Under the pieces are notes generated by a model. It had not been told where the DNA came from and made no database searches. It saw nothing but the letters and a program-made list of their open reading frames with translations. From an uncultured Collinsella sp. (GTDB lineage Bacteria > Actinomycetota > Coriobacteriia > Coriobacteriales > Coriobacteriaceae), in NCBI GenBank assembly GCA_934668875.1, contig CAKUON010000011.1:18007-82006 (forward strand): a stretch of 64,000 bases of DNA. The letters are read 5' to 3'. Position 1 is the first letter of the stretch. Each line of letters starts with the position of its first letter. This document shows, piece after piece, positions 24,169-32,429 of the stretch. Both the position numbers and the translations under genes were made by a program.

Positions 24169-24729
24169 ATGTCCAACAGCGTCCAGCGTATGGCCAAGGT
24201 GCGCGAAAATGTCAGGAAGCTTGGTTTTTGCATGACGGTCGTTTTCGCTGGAATGCTCGTCGCTTTTGCCGCGTTGGTTGTTTACGTGATCTGGTATGCG
24301 ATTGCAAACGTTGCTTCCGTCGATTCTTTCGGTGTTGCGACGCTTCTCGATGGCGGGTGCATCGTTATCCCAAGCGGACTGTGCATGGCGCTTGTTATGG
24401 GTATTTCGCTTGTCGTTCTGTGCGGGATCAGCCGTAACATCTCGCGAGGCGTCTCGCCCTTTACCAAGACGCATGTGCGGCTTATCCGTGTTCTTGCACT
24501 TGCCTTTGCTGTTAATGCCGCGGTTTCGCTTGTTGGTGCCTATGGATCGGTCAGTCTCACCATTGGCGGACTGGAGCTTTACATCGTGCCTCATTCCTTC
24601 GTTATTGAGATCTGCCAAGGCGCTACCTTTGATGCGGGGTCGTTTATCGGCGCGGTTGTCTGTTTGTTTATCTCGGCGATCTGGAGTTATGCCTCGCTGC
24701 TCCAAGAGCAGTCTGACGAGCTTGTGTAG
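24169..24729 (+). CDS. DUF2975-family membrane protein
   Basis: A 186-residue protein with four predicted membrane segments (about 20-45, 60-85, 105-125 and 150-170). Small membrane proteins of this size that sit directly before a YozG-like XRE gene usually belong to DUF2975; that neighbour is present here 8 bases downstream. From known pairs, the membrane protein probably controls or senses for the small repressor. ATG 24169 follows GAGGGTGAG. Base composition and codons (ATA, TTA, AGA) are more AT-rich than in neighbouring genes, which suggests acquisition from another genome. Confidence 0.75.
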   Translation: MSNSVQRMAKVRENVRKLGFCMTVVFAGMLVAFAALVVYVIWYAIANVASVDSFGVATLLDGGCIVIPSGLCMALVMGISLVVLCGISRNISRGVSPFTKTHVRLIRVLALAFAVNAAVSLVGAYGSVSLTIGGLELYIVPHSFVIEICQGATFDAGSFIGAVVCLFISAIWSYASLLQEQSDELV

Positions 24730-24737
24730 GAGGAAAC

Positions 24738-25067
24738 ATGAGCTATCTCATCATCGAGCTTGAGACGCAGCTGCTTAAGACCGGAAAGACCAGCGCCGAT
24801 CTGATCCGGGCGACGGGACATACTCCGGCAAATATTTCAAAGCTGAGAAACGGAAAAATAAAAGCTATTCGCCTTAAGACGCTTCTCGATATCTGTGATG
24901 AACTTGATTGTCAACCGGGAGATATTATTCGGCGGGTGAGTGAGAAAGAGCTTGAGGAGCTTATTGTTGAGCGCGCAAAAAATGTCGTGAGGCAGATGCG
25001 GGACGGTGGAGGCAATGAGGTGTCGCTTCCGACATCGGTCTTTGCTGTCGATTTGAGCGACGAGTAG
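24738..25067 (+). CDS. Small XRE-family (YozG-like) regulator
   Basis: A 109-residue protein whose first 70 residues are a Cro/C1-type helix-turn-helix (TSADLIRATGHTPANISKLRNGKIKAIRLKTL split around the recognition helix), with the LLDICDELDCQPGDII ending typical of YozG-like repressors. A short charged C-terminal tail follows. AGGAGG lies just upstream of the ATG. It probably works with the DUF2975 protein encoded before it and may control the ABC genes downstream, since a shared motif occurs in front of both transcripts. Confidence 0.9.
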   Translation: MSYLIIELETQLLKTGKTSADLIRATGHTPANISKLRNGKIKAIRLKTLLDICDELDCQPGDIIRRVSEKELEELIVERAKNVVRQMRDGGGNEVSLPTSVFAVDLSDE

Positions 25068-25145
25068 CATAAGGCGAACAGTTAAAACGAAATATCAGTG
25101 CGAAGGGGCCTGTGTCTAACACGGGCTCTATCTTTTGAGATTATC

Positions 25146-25174
25146 TTGACAAATATAAGTTATCGATAAACAAT
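25146..25174 (+). promoter_or_regulatory. Promoter and operator-like site for the ABC genes
   Basis: TTGACA (25146-25151) and, after 17 bases, AACAAT. The spacer contains the palindrome TTATCGATAA and the 9-mer TCGATAAAC (25163-25171), so a bound repressor would cover the promoter. Confidence 0.5.
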
Positions 25175-25212
25175 AACTAAAAATAAATACGATAAGAGAA
25201 AGGGGGAACGAT

Positions 25213-25938
25213 ATGAGCGCACCAGCGGTAAAGCTGTCAAAGGTGTCGAAGCGCTATGGGAAACGGCGCGTTTTGCATGACGTTTCCTTCGAGGTGGATC
25301 AGTCTGAGCTTTGCGCCCTTGTTGGTGCAAACGGGGCGGGCAAAAGCACGCTTATTAAAATAGTGCTGGGCCTCTGTGAGCCATCGTCGGGGAGCGTGGA
25401 GCTCTTTGGAGGCAAGTCGAAAAAAGAGCTGAGCCTGATGCGGACGCGTGTCGGCTATGTGCCAGATTCCTGCGGGGCATACCAATCCCTCAGTGCGGCT
25501 GAGAATCTTCGGATCCGATGTGCGGAATGGGGGCTCGATGAGAAACGTGAGGTTCCTCGCGTCTTGGGCCTAGTCGGGCTGGACGTCGATGAGAAAAAGA
25601 GCGTGAGCAGTTTTTCTCTGGGAATGAAACGGCGACTGGATATAGCTACGGCTTTATTGGGCGACACCGACGTACTAATTTTCGATGAGCCGGCAAATGG
25701 ATTGGATCCGTTGGGCATCGAGAGTATATGGGCCCTTATCGGTCGATTGAATCGAGAGCGGGGTAAGACCATGCTCATCTCTAGTCATGATTTGGATGAG
25801 TTGGCATCGGTTGCAACAAGCTGCCTGTTTATTCATGACGGTGAACTGCTGAAAAAGGAATCGATGGATGTCATAAGGAATGAAGCGCCGTCCCTAAAAG
25901 AATATTACAGGCGCTTGATGCAGGCGGTCTCGCTATGA
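25213..25938 (+). CDS. ABC transporter ATP-binding protein (BcrA-like)
   Basis: A 241-residue ATPase: Walker A GANGAGKST, Walker B VLIFDEPANGLDP, and a switch histidine in LISSHDLDE. The signature reads FSLGMKRR, as in the bacitracin/lantibiotic self-protection type (BcrA, LanF). It forms a unit with two overlapping permease genes. Such systems either export or clear peptide antibiotics from the membrane, or secrete them; no precursor peptide or modification enzyme is seen here, so resistance or immunity is the better inference. AGGGGGAA precedes the ATG. Confidence 0.92.
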   Translation: MSAPAVKLSKVSKRYGKRRVLHDVSFEVDQSELCALVGANGAGKSTLIKIVLGLCEPSSGSVELFGGKSKKELSLMRTRVGYVPDSCGAYQSLSAAENLRIRCAEWGLDEKREVPRVLGLVGLDVDEKKSVSSFSLGMKRRLDIATALLGDTDVLIFDEPANGLDPLGIESIWALIGRLNRERGKTMLISSHDLDELASVATSCLFIHDGELLKKESMDVIRNEAPSLKEYYRRLMQAVSL

Positions 25939-26759
25939 AGCGGGCGATCCATCCCATAAAGGCAGATATGATGCGTTTGCACAGGATGTTTCCGGCGAAG
26001 TTCGGTCTTGCGCTTATGCTGGCGTTCGGCCTTCTCTTCGGTGTCTTCCTAAAAAAGGGAGCAACGTTGTTAGTCTTTGGCAATGGCGTTTATGGGGAGG
26101 ATATTGGTTTCTTCTGGAATGTAATCGATCCTTCTGCGCCTGATGAGACCCTTGCACGCAGTGCTTTCGCCGGTACTTCCCTGCTCGTCCCACTTATCGT
26201 TTGCCTGGTGCTTTTACAGGAGCATGGCTATGAAGAGGGATGCCGAATTTCTTCAGCAAGAGGTCTCGCCCGCTTTAATGGGGCTCTGGCACATGTACTT
26301 TCGTCTGCTTTAATAGTCGGCGCAGCATATAGCGCACTTTGCCTTCTTCTGTTTGCAATAGCCATAATGCGTGGGGGACAAAACTGCACGCACGACATGC
26401 TGGCTGCATTTTTGCCCGCGATGTTAATCAACGCCGTATTGGTGATATCGGTTGCGTTGGAGACGGTGACCATCTACCGGATTACAGGCAGCGCCGTATT
26501 GAGCGGGGCTGCGGTAATAATAGGGTTTGTCATGAGCCTGACGCTCTACGGAGCTTACCTTCAGTCGCCCATACCATCCTTGCGATGGATCTTCTTTCTT
26601 CCGGGGCCGTACCTTGGAGTCGGGTGTGCCCTTGGGTATAGCGATATGGGCCAGCTCACGCTTCTGGGGTATGGCGCGGCAGCCGGCTGTCTATCGGTAT
26701 TGATTTACACTCTCGTGACCTGTCATGTCGGAGGTGTGCTCAATGGCTCGTCAGATTAA
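25935..26759 (+). CDS. ABC-2 type permease, first subunit
   Basis: A 274-residue membrane protein with about six hydrophobic segments, overlapping the ATPase gene by 4 bases (ATGA). The layout (N-terminal helix near 28-48, a large loop to about 75, then paired helices) is like LanE/BcrB-type permeases that partner BcrA-like ATPases. Sequence similarity is too low to name a family member. Lower GC than the flanking genes. Confidence 0.82.
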   Translation: MKRAIHPIKADMMRLHRMFPAKFGLALMLAFGLLFGVFLKKGATLLVFGNGVYGEDIGFFWNVIDPSAPDETLARSAFAGTSLLVPLIVCLVLLQEHGYEEGCRISSARGLARFNGALAHVLSSALIVGAAYSALCLLLFAIAIMRGGQNCTHDMLAAFLPAMLINAVLVISVALETVTIYRITGSAVLSGAAVIIGFVMSLTLYGAYLQSPIPSLRWIFFLPGPYLGVGCALGYSDMGQLTLLGYGAAAGCLSVLIYTLVTCHVGGVLNGSSD

Positions 26760-27561
26760 AAGGTTCCTCCATTCAGAATTGAAGCATGTGAGCAAATGGG
26801 CATACGCCTTAATCCTGGCAATTTATACGTGCATGGTGGTATTGCAGCTTAATTCTTTCCCGATGTGGTTCTGTAGCCTCCGTGAGAACAGTTTCTTGGG
26901 CTTTTTCCCAGACCCGACGCTTCGGCTATCGGCAGAGGATGTCCTTCTATTTGGTAATGCAGAGGTTTTTCGCGGTCTGCTGTTCAACGTGGCCCCGTTG
27001 GCTCACGCATTGTTCTTTCCGTTCATCGCGGCTTGCATTGTTCCGTGCTTTGTCAGTTCGGGCTTTGTTGAGGAACCGTGGGGGTTGTCGGAGGCTCGGG
27101 GAGGGAAGCGTGTGTGCGCTATCGTTGCCCGAGCGATGTTGTCTTCTCTCGCCCTTTTGGGCGCTTTTGTCTTGTCGAGCGTCGTCTTGTACTGCCTTAA
27201 CTGCGCAATCGTTTTGGATGCTCAGCAGTGTTTCAACCTGAATATGTTTTGCGATCGACTTCTTCTGGCGAGTGCGGTCTGCCTTGCATACGTGGTCTCT
27301 TGCGTGATCGTTGTTTCCTATTTTGGGTCCGGCTTCGGTCCTATTGGCATGCTGTTGCTTGTCAATGTCGTAACGATCTACATACAGCTCGGAGCCAATT
27401 CCATGCTTCCGTTTCCGTCCTCGATGCTCATGTGGATTTGCGGCGTGACCCCGTTGGAGGATGGTCAATGCACCTCGATTTTAATTGACTGCCTGATTAA
27501 CGTAGCAAGCGTTCTTGCCATTTGCTTTACCGTCGACCAATTGCGGTCGAGATTTCTTTGA
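26743..27561 (+). CDS. ABC-2 type permease, second subunit
   Basis: A 272-residue membrane protein with about six hydrophobic segments, LanG/LanE-like. It overlaps the preceding permease gene by 17 bases; the ATG at 26743 follows GGAGGTG at 26730-26736. Together with the ATPase and the first permease it would make a heteromeric ABC-2 transporter. A very stable G8/C9 hairpin follows the stop. Confidence 0.8.
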   Translation: MARQIKRFLHSELKHVSKWAYALILAIYTCMVVLQLNSFPMWFCSLRENSFLGFFPDPTLRLSAEDVLLFGNAEVFRGLLFNVAPLAHALFFPFIAACIVPCFVSSGFVEEPWGLSEARGGKRVCAIVARAMLSSLALLGAFVLSSVVLYCLNCAIVLDAQQCFNLNMFCDRLLLASAVCLAYVVSCVIVVSYFGSGFGPIGMLLLVNVVTIYIQLGANSMLPFPSSMLMWICGVTPLEDGQCTSILIDCLINVASVLAICFTVDQLRSRFL

Positions 27562-27599
27562 CTTTTTGCGAGGGATGATCATACCGAGCATACCAAATA

Positions 27600-27642
27600 C
27601 AGGGGGGGGCGGGCACCGTGGCTGGTGTCCGCCCCCCCCCTG
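27600..27642. terminator. Bidirectional G8/C9 hairpin between convergent genes
   Basis: CAGGGGGGGGCGGGCACC pairs with GGTGTCCGCCCCCCCCCTG around six bases. There is no T tract on either side, but its stability and position between the ABC permease and the amidotransferase genes suggest a shared transcript end. Runs of 8 G and 9 C are exceptional in this window. Confidence 0.65.
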
Positions 27643-27675
27643 GCTTAGGAGGCTTTAACCTGAGTGGTTTGCGAG

Positions 27676-28485
27676 CTAGCGGGCTCGCTTAACCTGGGCC
27701 GCCGCCTCGACAAACGACTTCCACAGGTTAAAGTCGGTCTCGAGTGTCTGCCAGGTGTACTCAGGGTGCCATTGCACACCCAGACAGAAGGGCTGGCCCT
27801 CGACCTCGATGCACTCGGGCACGCCGTCGGTTGCTTGGGCGACCAGGCGCGTATGCTTGCCCAGGCGATCGACGCAGCAATGGTGCGCCGAGTTGGTCTG
27901 GATGAGCTTGTGCCCGCCGAGCGCGCGCTCCAGCAGCGAACCCGGTACGACCTCGACGGGGTGCACGGGATCGTTGAGTACGTGGGTATGGCGCCACTGC
28001 GTGCGGCCCTCACGCGCGCCCAGGCTCGGCACGTCCATGCACAGGGTGCCGCCGGTGGCGACGTTTAACAGCTGCGTGCCACGGCAGGTGGTAAAGAGCG
28101 GCTTTTTGGCGCGGAGCACCTCGCCGACCAGCTTAAACTCAAAGCTATCGCGGATCTCGCAGCAGAGGGTGGGGTCGTAGGGTCGATCATCGCCCCAGCG
28201 TTTGGGGTTGACATCCGGGCCGCCGGGAATAGCGATACCGTCGGCGATATCGACGTAATGGCGGATGACCTCAATGTCCTCGGTGATGGACATCTGCAGC
28301 GGCAGGCCGCCGGCGGCAAGGATGGCATCGACAAAGACACTTGCGATTTCCTCGTTGGGGGAGAGCGTCTCGCTTAAAAACGGCTTCGCCTCTTCCCAGC
28401 GCGGCGCGACGAGGATGAGCGGGCGGTCGGCGGGATCGACGTCGACGTGCGGGGTGTATGACGATGAAGTGCGAGTTCCGATCAT
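27676..28485 (-). CDS. Gamma-glutamyl-GABA hydrolase-like class I amidotransferase
   Basis: A 269-residue enzyme of the PuuD/peptidase C26 family. The nucleophile is Cys134 in TTCRGTQLLNVATGG, the catalytic His-x-Glu is in QWHPEYT, and PGGPDVNPKRWG is the conserved substrate-side motif. Relatives hydrolyse gamma-glutamyl bonds, for example gamma-glutamyl-GABA in putrescine breakdown. It lies just downstream of the amino-acid ABC operon on the same strand, which could recycle the released glutamate, but no other putrescine genes are present. Ribosome-binding site weak. Confidence 0.9.
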   Translation of the reverse strand: MIGTRTSSSYTPHVDVDPADRPLILVAPRWEEAKPFLSETLSPNEEIASVFVDAILAAGGLPLQMSITEDIEVIRHYVDIADGIAIPGGPDVNPKRWGDDRPYDPTLCCEIRDSFEFKLVGEVLRAKKPLFTTCRGTQLLNVATGGTLCMDVPSLGAREGRTQWRHTHVLNDPVHPVEVVPGSLLERALGGHKLIQTNSAHHCCVDRLGKHTRLVAQATDGVPECIEVEGQPFCLGVQWHPEYTWQTLETDFNLWKSFVEAAAQVKRAR

Positions 28486-28537
28486 AGGTGTTGCTTTCGA
28501 GTTTGGATGGTCATGGCGAGCAGATATGGCAATTGGG

Positions 28538-29302
<765 letters not shown>

Positions 29303-29338
29303 GGTGCTCGGCTCCTTATGACTCGAAATAGTAAAGCG

Positions 29339-30172
29339 TTAGCGGATGATGGTCGCGCCGGTCTTGTGCGAAACGTAGACAGCGGCCTTGTTGATCGCGA
29401 CGTTGATGAGGATGTAGATGACCGCGATCACCAGATAGACCGATACGAGCGCGTCGTAGTTGGTAATGAGCACGCGGGCATTTTGCATGAGGTCGGGGTA
29501 GCTCACCACATAGGCGACGGTGGTGTCTTTGACTACGACCACAAGCTGCGAAATCAACGACGGAATGATAAAGCGAATCGCCTGCGGCAACACGATTTTA
29601 AAGGTGATTTTAGCCTTGGAGAGACCGAGTGCCTGGGCGGCCTCGACCTGACCGCGCGGCACGGCGTTGACGCCGGCACGGAAGATCTCGGCAAGTACGC
29701 CGGCTGCAGCGAGCGCGACGGGAAGCGTGAGCATCCAAAACGACGGCAGCGCGATCTTGTACTGGGGCAGCACCAAAAAGAAGAAGTAGATGAACAGTAG
29801 GCTCGGCACGCCACGGAAGAAATCGGTGAGCACACGGCAGACCAGCTGCAGCGGCTTGATGTCGCTCGTGCGGCCGAGCATGAGGGCTAAGCCCAGTACC
29901 AGCGCGATGGCGCCGGCGGTGAGTGCGACCTTAACGGTGCCCTCAAAGCCGGCAAGCAAGAACTTCCAGGTGGTGAGGTGCGTAAAGAAATACCAATAGT
30001 GGACCGAAAGCTGACCGGTCACATAAAAGCGCTGCAGTACCAGAGCGATGAGCGCGGCCACGGCAACAAGCGAGATGGCGGTGCCGATGCGAATCTTGGC
30101 GCGCATCTTGGGGCCGGGAGCCTCGTAGAGCGCATCGCGCATGGTGAGCGCGGGGGAGGAATGCTTGCTCAT
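29339..30172 (-). CDS. Amino acid ABC permease (GluD-like)
   Basis: A 277-residue inner-membrane permease of the His/Glu/Gln type, with the EAA-loop signature around GQVEAAQALGLSKAKITFKIVLPQA split over residues 180-205. The N-terminal 30 residues are cytoplasmic and about 60 residues longer than in its partner, as in GluD. It overlaps the upstream permease gene by 4 bases, indicating coupled translation. Confidence 0.92.
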   Translation of the reverse strand: MSKHSSPALTMRDALYEAPGPKMRAKIRIGTAISLVAVAALIALVLQRFYVTGQLSVHYWYFFTHLTTWKFLLAGFEGTVKVALTAGAIALVLGLALMLGRTSDIKPLQLVCRVLTDFFRGVPSLLFIYFFFLVLPQYKIALPSFWMLTLPVALAAAGVLAEIFRAGVNAVPRGQVEAAQALGLSKAKITFKIVLPQAIRFIIPSLISQLVVVVKDTTVAYVVSYPDLMQNARVLITNYDALVSVYLVIAVIYILINVAINKAAVYVSHKTGATIIR

Positions 30173-30828
30173 CGGAGGATCCTCACCTTCTTATCGATGT
30201 AGTTGCCAATGTGGCTCACCACAAAGGCCGTGCCCAGGTAGCCAAGCGCCGAGATAAAGAACGCGGCGACGCCGCCAAGCGAGCGCGTGTTGATGTAGCT
30301 CACCACGCCGGTGAGCTCCTGCGGCTTAAGTGGCACCTGACTGCCGAGCGCGGTGGTGAGCATGACGGCGATAAAGAGGTTGGTCATGGGCAGCACGCTC
30401 GAACGCAGCGCCTGCGGAATCACGATCTTGGCGAGGATGCGGTTAAAGCTCATGCCGAGCGAACGTGCGGCTTCGACCTGACCGACGCCGACGGTGTTGA
30501 TGCCGCTCATAAAGTTCTCGGAGCCAAAGGCCGAGCCCAAAAGGACCGTGGCGACGATAACGCAGGTGCGGTAGGGCAGGACGACCTTGAGCGGCGGCAG
30601 CGCGTAGACGACGATAATGAGCAGCGCGATGCCGGGGATGTTACGGAAGACCTGGACATACAGGTCGCCAAAGACGCGCAGCGGCTTGAGCGGCGACACG
30701 CGCATCACGGTGACGGCGACGGCCAGCACCATGGCGATGGCAAACGACTCAAGCGTCATGCCCCAGGTTGCTAGCAGCGCGTCGATATAGTTCTGGCCAT
30801 AGAGCGACCAGAGCTCGGAGAGACTCAT
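30169..30828 (-). CDS. Amino acid ABC permease (GluC-like)
   Basis: A 219-residue permease with five membrane segments and the EAA loop VGQVEAARSLGMSFNRIL. GGGAGG stands before the ATG. A strong hairpin lies between this gene and the binding-protein gene upstream, which usually lowers expression of the membrane subunits relative to the binding protein. Confidence 0.92.
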   Translation of the reverse strand: MSLSELWSLYGQNYIDALLATWGMTLESFAIAMVLAVAVTVMRVSPLKPLRVFGDLYVQVFRNIPGIALLIIVVYALPPLKVVLPYRTCVIVATVLLGSAFGSENFMSGINTVGVGQVEAARSLGMSFNRILAKIVIPQALRSSVLPMTNLFIAVMLTTALGSQVPLKPQELTGVVSYINTRSLGGVAAFFISALGYLGTAFVVSHIGNYIDKKVRILR

Positions 30829-30852
30829 GCGGACCTCCCGCCGGTAAGGAAA

Positions 30853-30878
30853 GGGGCTCCCGTGTGTACGGAAGCCCC
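30853..30878 (-). terminator. Intercistronic hairpin between binding-protein and permease genes
   Basis: On the minus strand GGGGCTTCCGT pairs with ACGGGAGCCCC and is followed by TTTCC. It probably gives partial termination or blocks 3' decay. Confidence 0.6.
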
Positions 30879-30966
30879 GACAACTCAGTGAGGAAACAGT
30901 TTAGCGCAATAAAGCGCATCGTGCGTTTCCGTATGGTTTCGTAGCGGCCGTTACTAGGCTCGCTGC

Positions 30967-31962
30967 CTAGGCGCCGATCTCGGGCAGCTCGGGAACATTG
31001 GTGTCGCCCGTACGGTCGCCAATGCAGATCTGCCACAGCTTGGTCCAGGTGCCGTCATCCTCGATCTTCTTGAGGAAGTCGTTGACAAAGGCGACACCGT
31101 CGGAATCGAGCGGCAGGCCGATACCATAGGGCTCCTTGCTGCCGAAGGGCTTGCCGGCGATCTTGTACTTGCCGGGCTCGCGGACCAGGGCGCTCTGCTG
31201 CATGTTGTTGTCGATGACGTAGGCGTCAACGCGACCCTGCTGGAGTGCCTGGCGGGCCTCCTCGTCGGTCTTGAACTCCTGCTGGCTGGCCTTGGGAGCG
31301 AACTCCTCCAGGATGGCGGGGCCGTTGGAGCCAGACTGGACGGCGACGTTCTTGTCGGCCAGGTCGTCGACGCCCTTGATGTCGTCGTTATCGGCGAGCA
31401 CCAGGATAGCCTGCTGGGTGTAGTAGTAGGGGCCGGCGAAGGAGACGAGCTTCTTGCGCTCATCGGTGATGGTGTAGGTGGCAAAGACGGCGTCGACCTG
31501 GCCGTTCTGCAGGACGGACTCGCGCGTGTCCGAGGTCACCTGGGTGATCTCGACCTTGTTCTCGCCCAGAATGTAGTTGGACAGGAGCTGTGCGATACCG
31601 GCGTCGAAGCCGCGGGTCTGACCGTCTTTCTCGTTGAGGAGGGAGAAGAGCGTGGAGGTCTGAACGCCACCGATCTTAAAGACGCCGGCGTCCTTGACGG
31701 CCGTCGCCCAGGTGCTGGCGGCGATGGCGTCGTCATCGGCCTTGGGGCCGTTGTCGACGAGCTTGTCGAATGCCTTGGCATCGAGCGTGGTGGAAGCCTC
31801 GGTATCCTCGGAGCTCTTGGAGGATCCGGCGGCGGAACCCTTGTCGGCCTCGGCGCTGGTGTCGGAGCAGCCGGCAAGACCAAGGCCGGCGACGGTTGCG
31901 AAGGTGGCGGCGACAAAGCCGCGGCGGTCGAGAACGACCTGCTGGGAGAGGTTCTTGCTCAT
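30967..31962 (-). CDS. Amino acid ABC transporter substrate-binding lipoprotein
   Basis: A 331-residue type II periplasmic-binding-like lipoprotein. The signal region has a twin arginine (Arg13-Arg14, DRRGF) and a lipobox LAGC with Cys32, so it may be exported folded through Tat and then lipidated. A Ser/Ala/Glu-rich linker follows, then the SBP_bac_3 domain (FDAGIAQLLSNYILGE, VDAVFATYTIT, GSNGPAILEEF). It is the first gene of the operon; a good promoter lies at 32006-32035. Glutamate or glutamine is the likely ligand. Confidence 0.93.
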   Translation of the reverse strand: MSKNLSQQVVLDRRGFVAATFATVAGLGLAGCSDTSAEADKGSAAGSSKSSEDTEASTTLDAKAFDKLVDNGPKADDDAIAASTWATAVKDAGVFKIGGVQTSTLFSLLNEKDGQTRGFDAGIAQLLSNYILGENKVEITQVTSDTRESVLQNGQVDAVFATYTITDERKKLVSFAGPYYYTQQAILVLADNDDIKGVDDLADKNVAVQSGSNGPAILEEFAPKASQQEFKTDEEARQALQQGRVDAYVIDNNMQQSALVREPGKYKIAGKPFGSKEPYGIGLPLDSDGVAFVNDFLKKIEDDGTWTKLWQICIGDRTGDTNVPELPEIGA

Positions 31963-32005
31963 GGTAGAACACCTTTCTCAATAAAATCCCTAGCGGTTGA
32001 GTAGA

Positions 32006-32035
32006 GTTATACCCTATCGTGCTCAAATGGGTCAA
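32006..32035 (-). promoter_or_regulatory. Promoter of the amino acid ABC operon
   Basis: On the minus strand TTGACC (32035-32030) and TATAAC (32011-32006) are separated by 18 bases, about 45 bases upstream of the start codon. Confidence 0.6.
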
Positions 32036-32077
32036 CACGAAATAACTCAGAAACATACTTACCTTATGGGTTATTCC

Positions 32078-32115
32078 ACCTACCAAAAAGGGACAGGTTT
32101 ATTTTGGCAGGTTTT
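32078..32115. repeat. REP-like palindrome, CTGCC subfamily
   Basis: ACCTACCAAAAAGGGACAGG...GGCAGGTTTT with tail ATCTGGGCAAACG; the tail again continues into a hairpin (GCAAACGTC with GACGTTTTGC, to about 32158). Confidence 0.85.
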
Positions 32116-32166
32116 ATCTGGGCAAACGTCGATTATTGCTGCTGAGATGACGTTTTGCGTGACCTA

Positions 32167-32205
32167 AAACCACCGCAAAGGGGACAGGCACCTTTGTGGT
32201 GGTTT
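32167..32205. repeat. REP-like palindrome, ACCACC subfamily
   Basis: AAACCACCGCAAAGGGGACAGG... ending CCTTTGTGGTGGTTT. A nearly identical copy is at 56264. Confidence 0.88.
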
Positions 32206-32237
32206 GGGCTGGTACGGCGGCCGGTCTCGTTGTTTTG

Positions 32238-32372
32238 TCTCAATCTGTAACATCTGCAGCCATTTTTGCCGAGTAACTGTTATAGATCGAGATTTTTTCC
32301 TTAGGGGGATTTGAATGTCTCGATTTGTAACAGTTAGACGGGAATTCGGGCCATAGATGTTACAGATTGAGA
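32238..32372. repeat. Nested long inverted repeat (135 bp) downstream of dxs
   Basis: Perfect 18-bp outer arms TCTCAATCTGTAACATCT (32238-32255) and its complement (32355-32372). An inner 18-bp pair (32275-32292 with 32318-32335) has two mismatches that would be G-U pairs in RNA. The inner right arm TCTCGATTTGTAACAGTT resembles the outer left arm, so the same unit appears four times in alternating direction. The 467-bp spacer 31963-32429 has no gene. Confidence 0.87.
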
Positions 32373-32388
32373 TAATCGCGCCGCGAAA

Positions 32389-32429
32389 ATAAAAACCTCC
32401 GCAGGGGTGCTTTCCTTGCGGAGGTTTTC
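32389..32429 (-). terminator. Intrinsic terminator of the DXP synthase gene
   Basis: On the minus strand AACCTCCGCA pairs with TGCGGAGGTT around a 16-base loop and is followed by TTTATTTT, directly after the stop. Confidence 0.85.
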
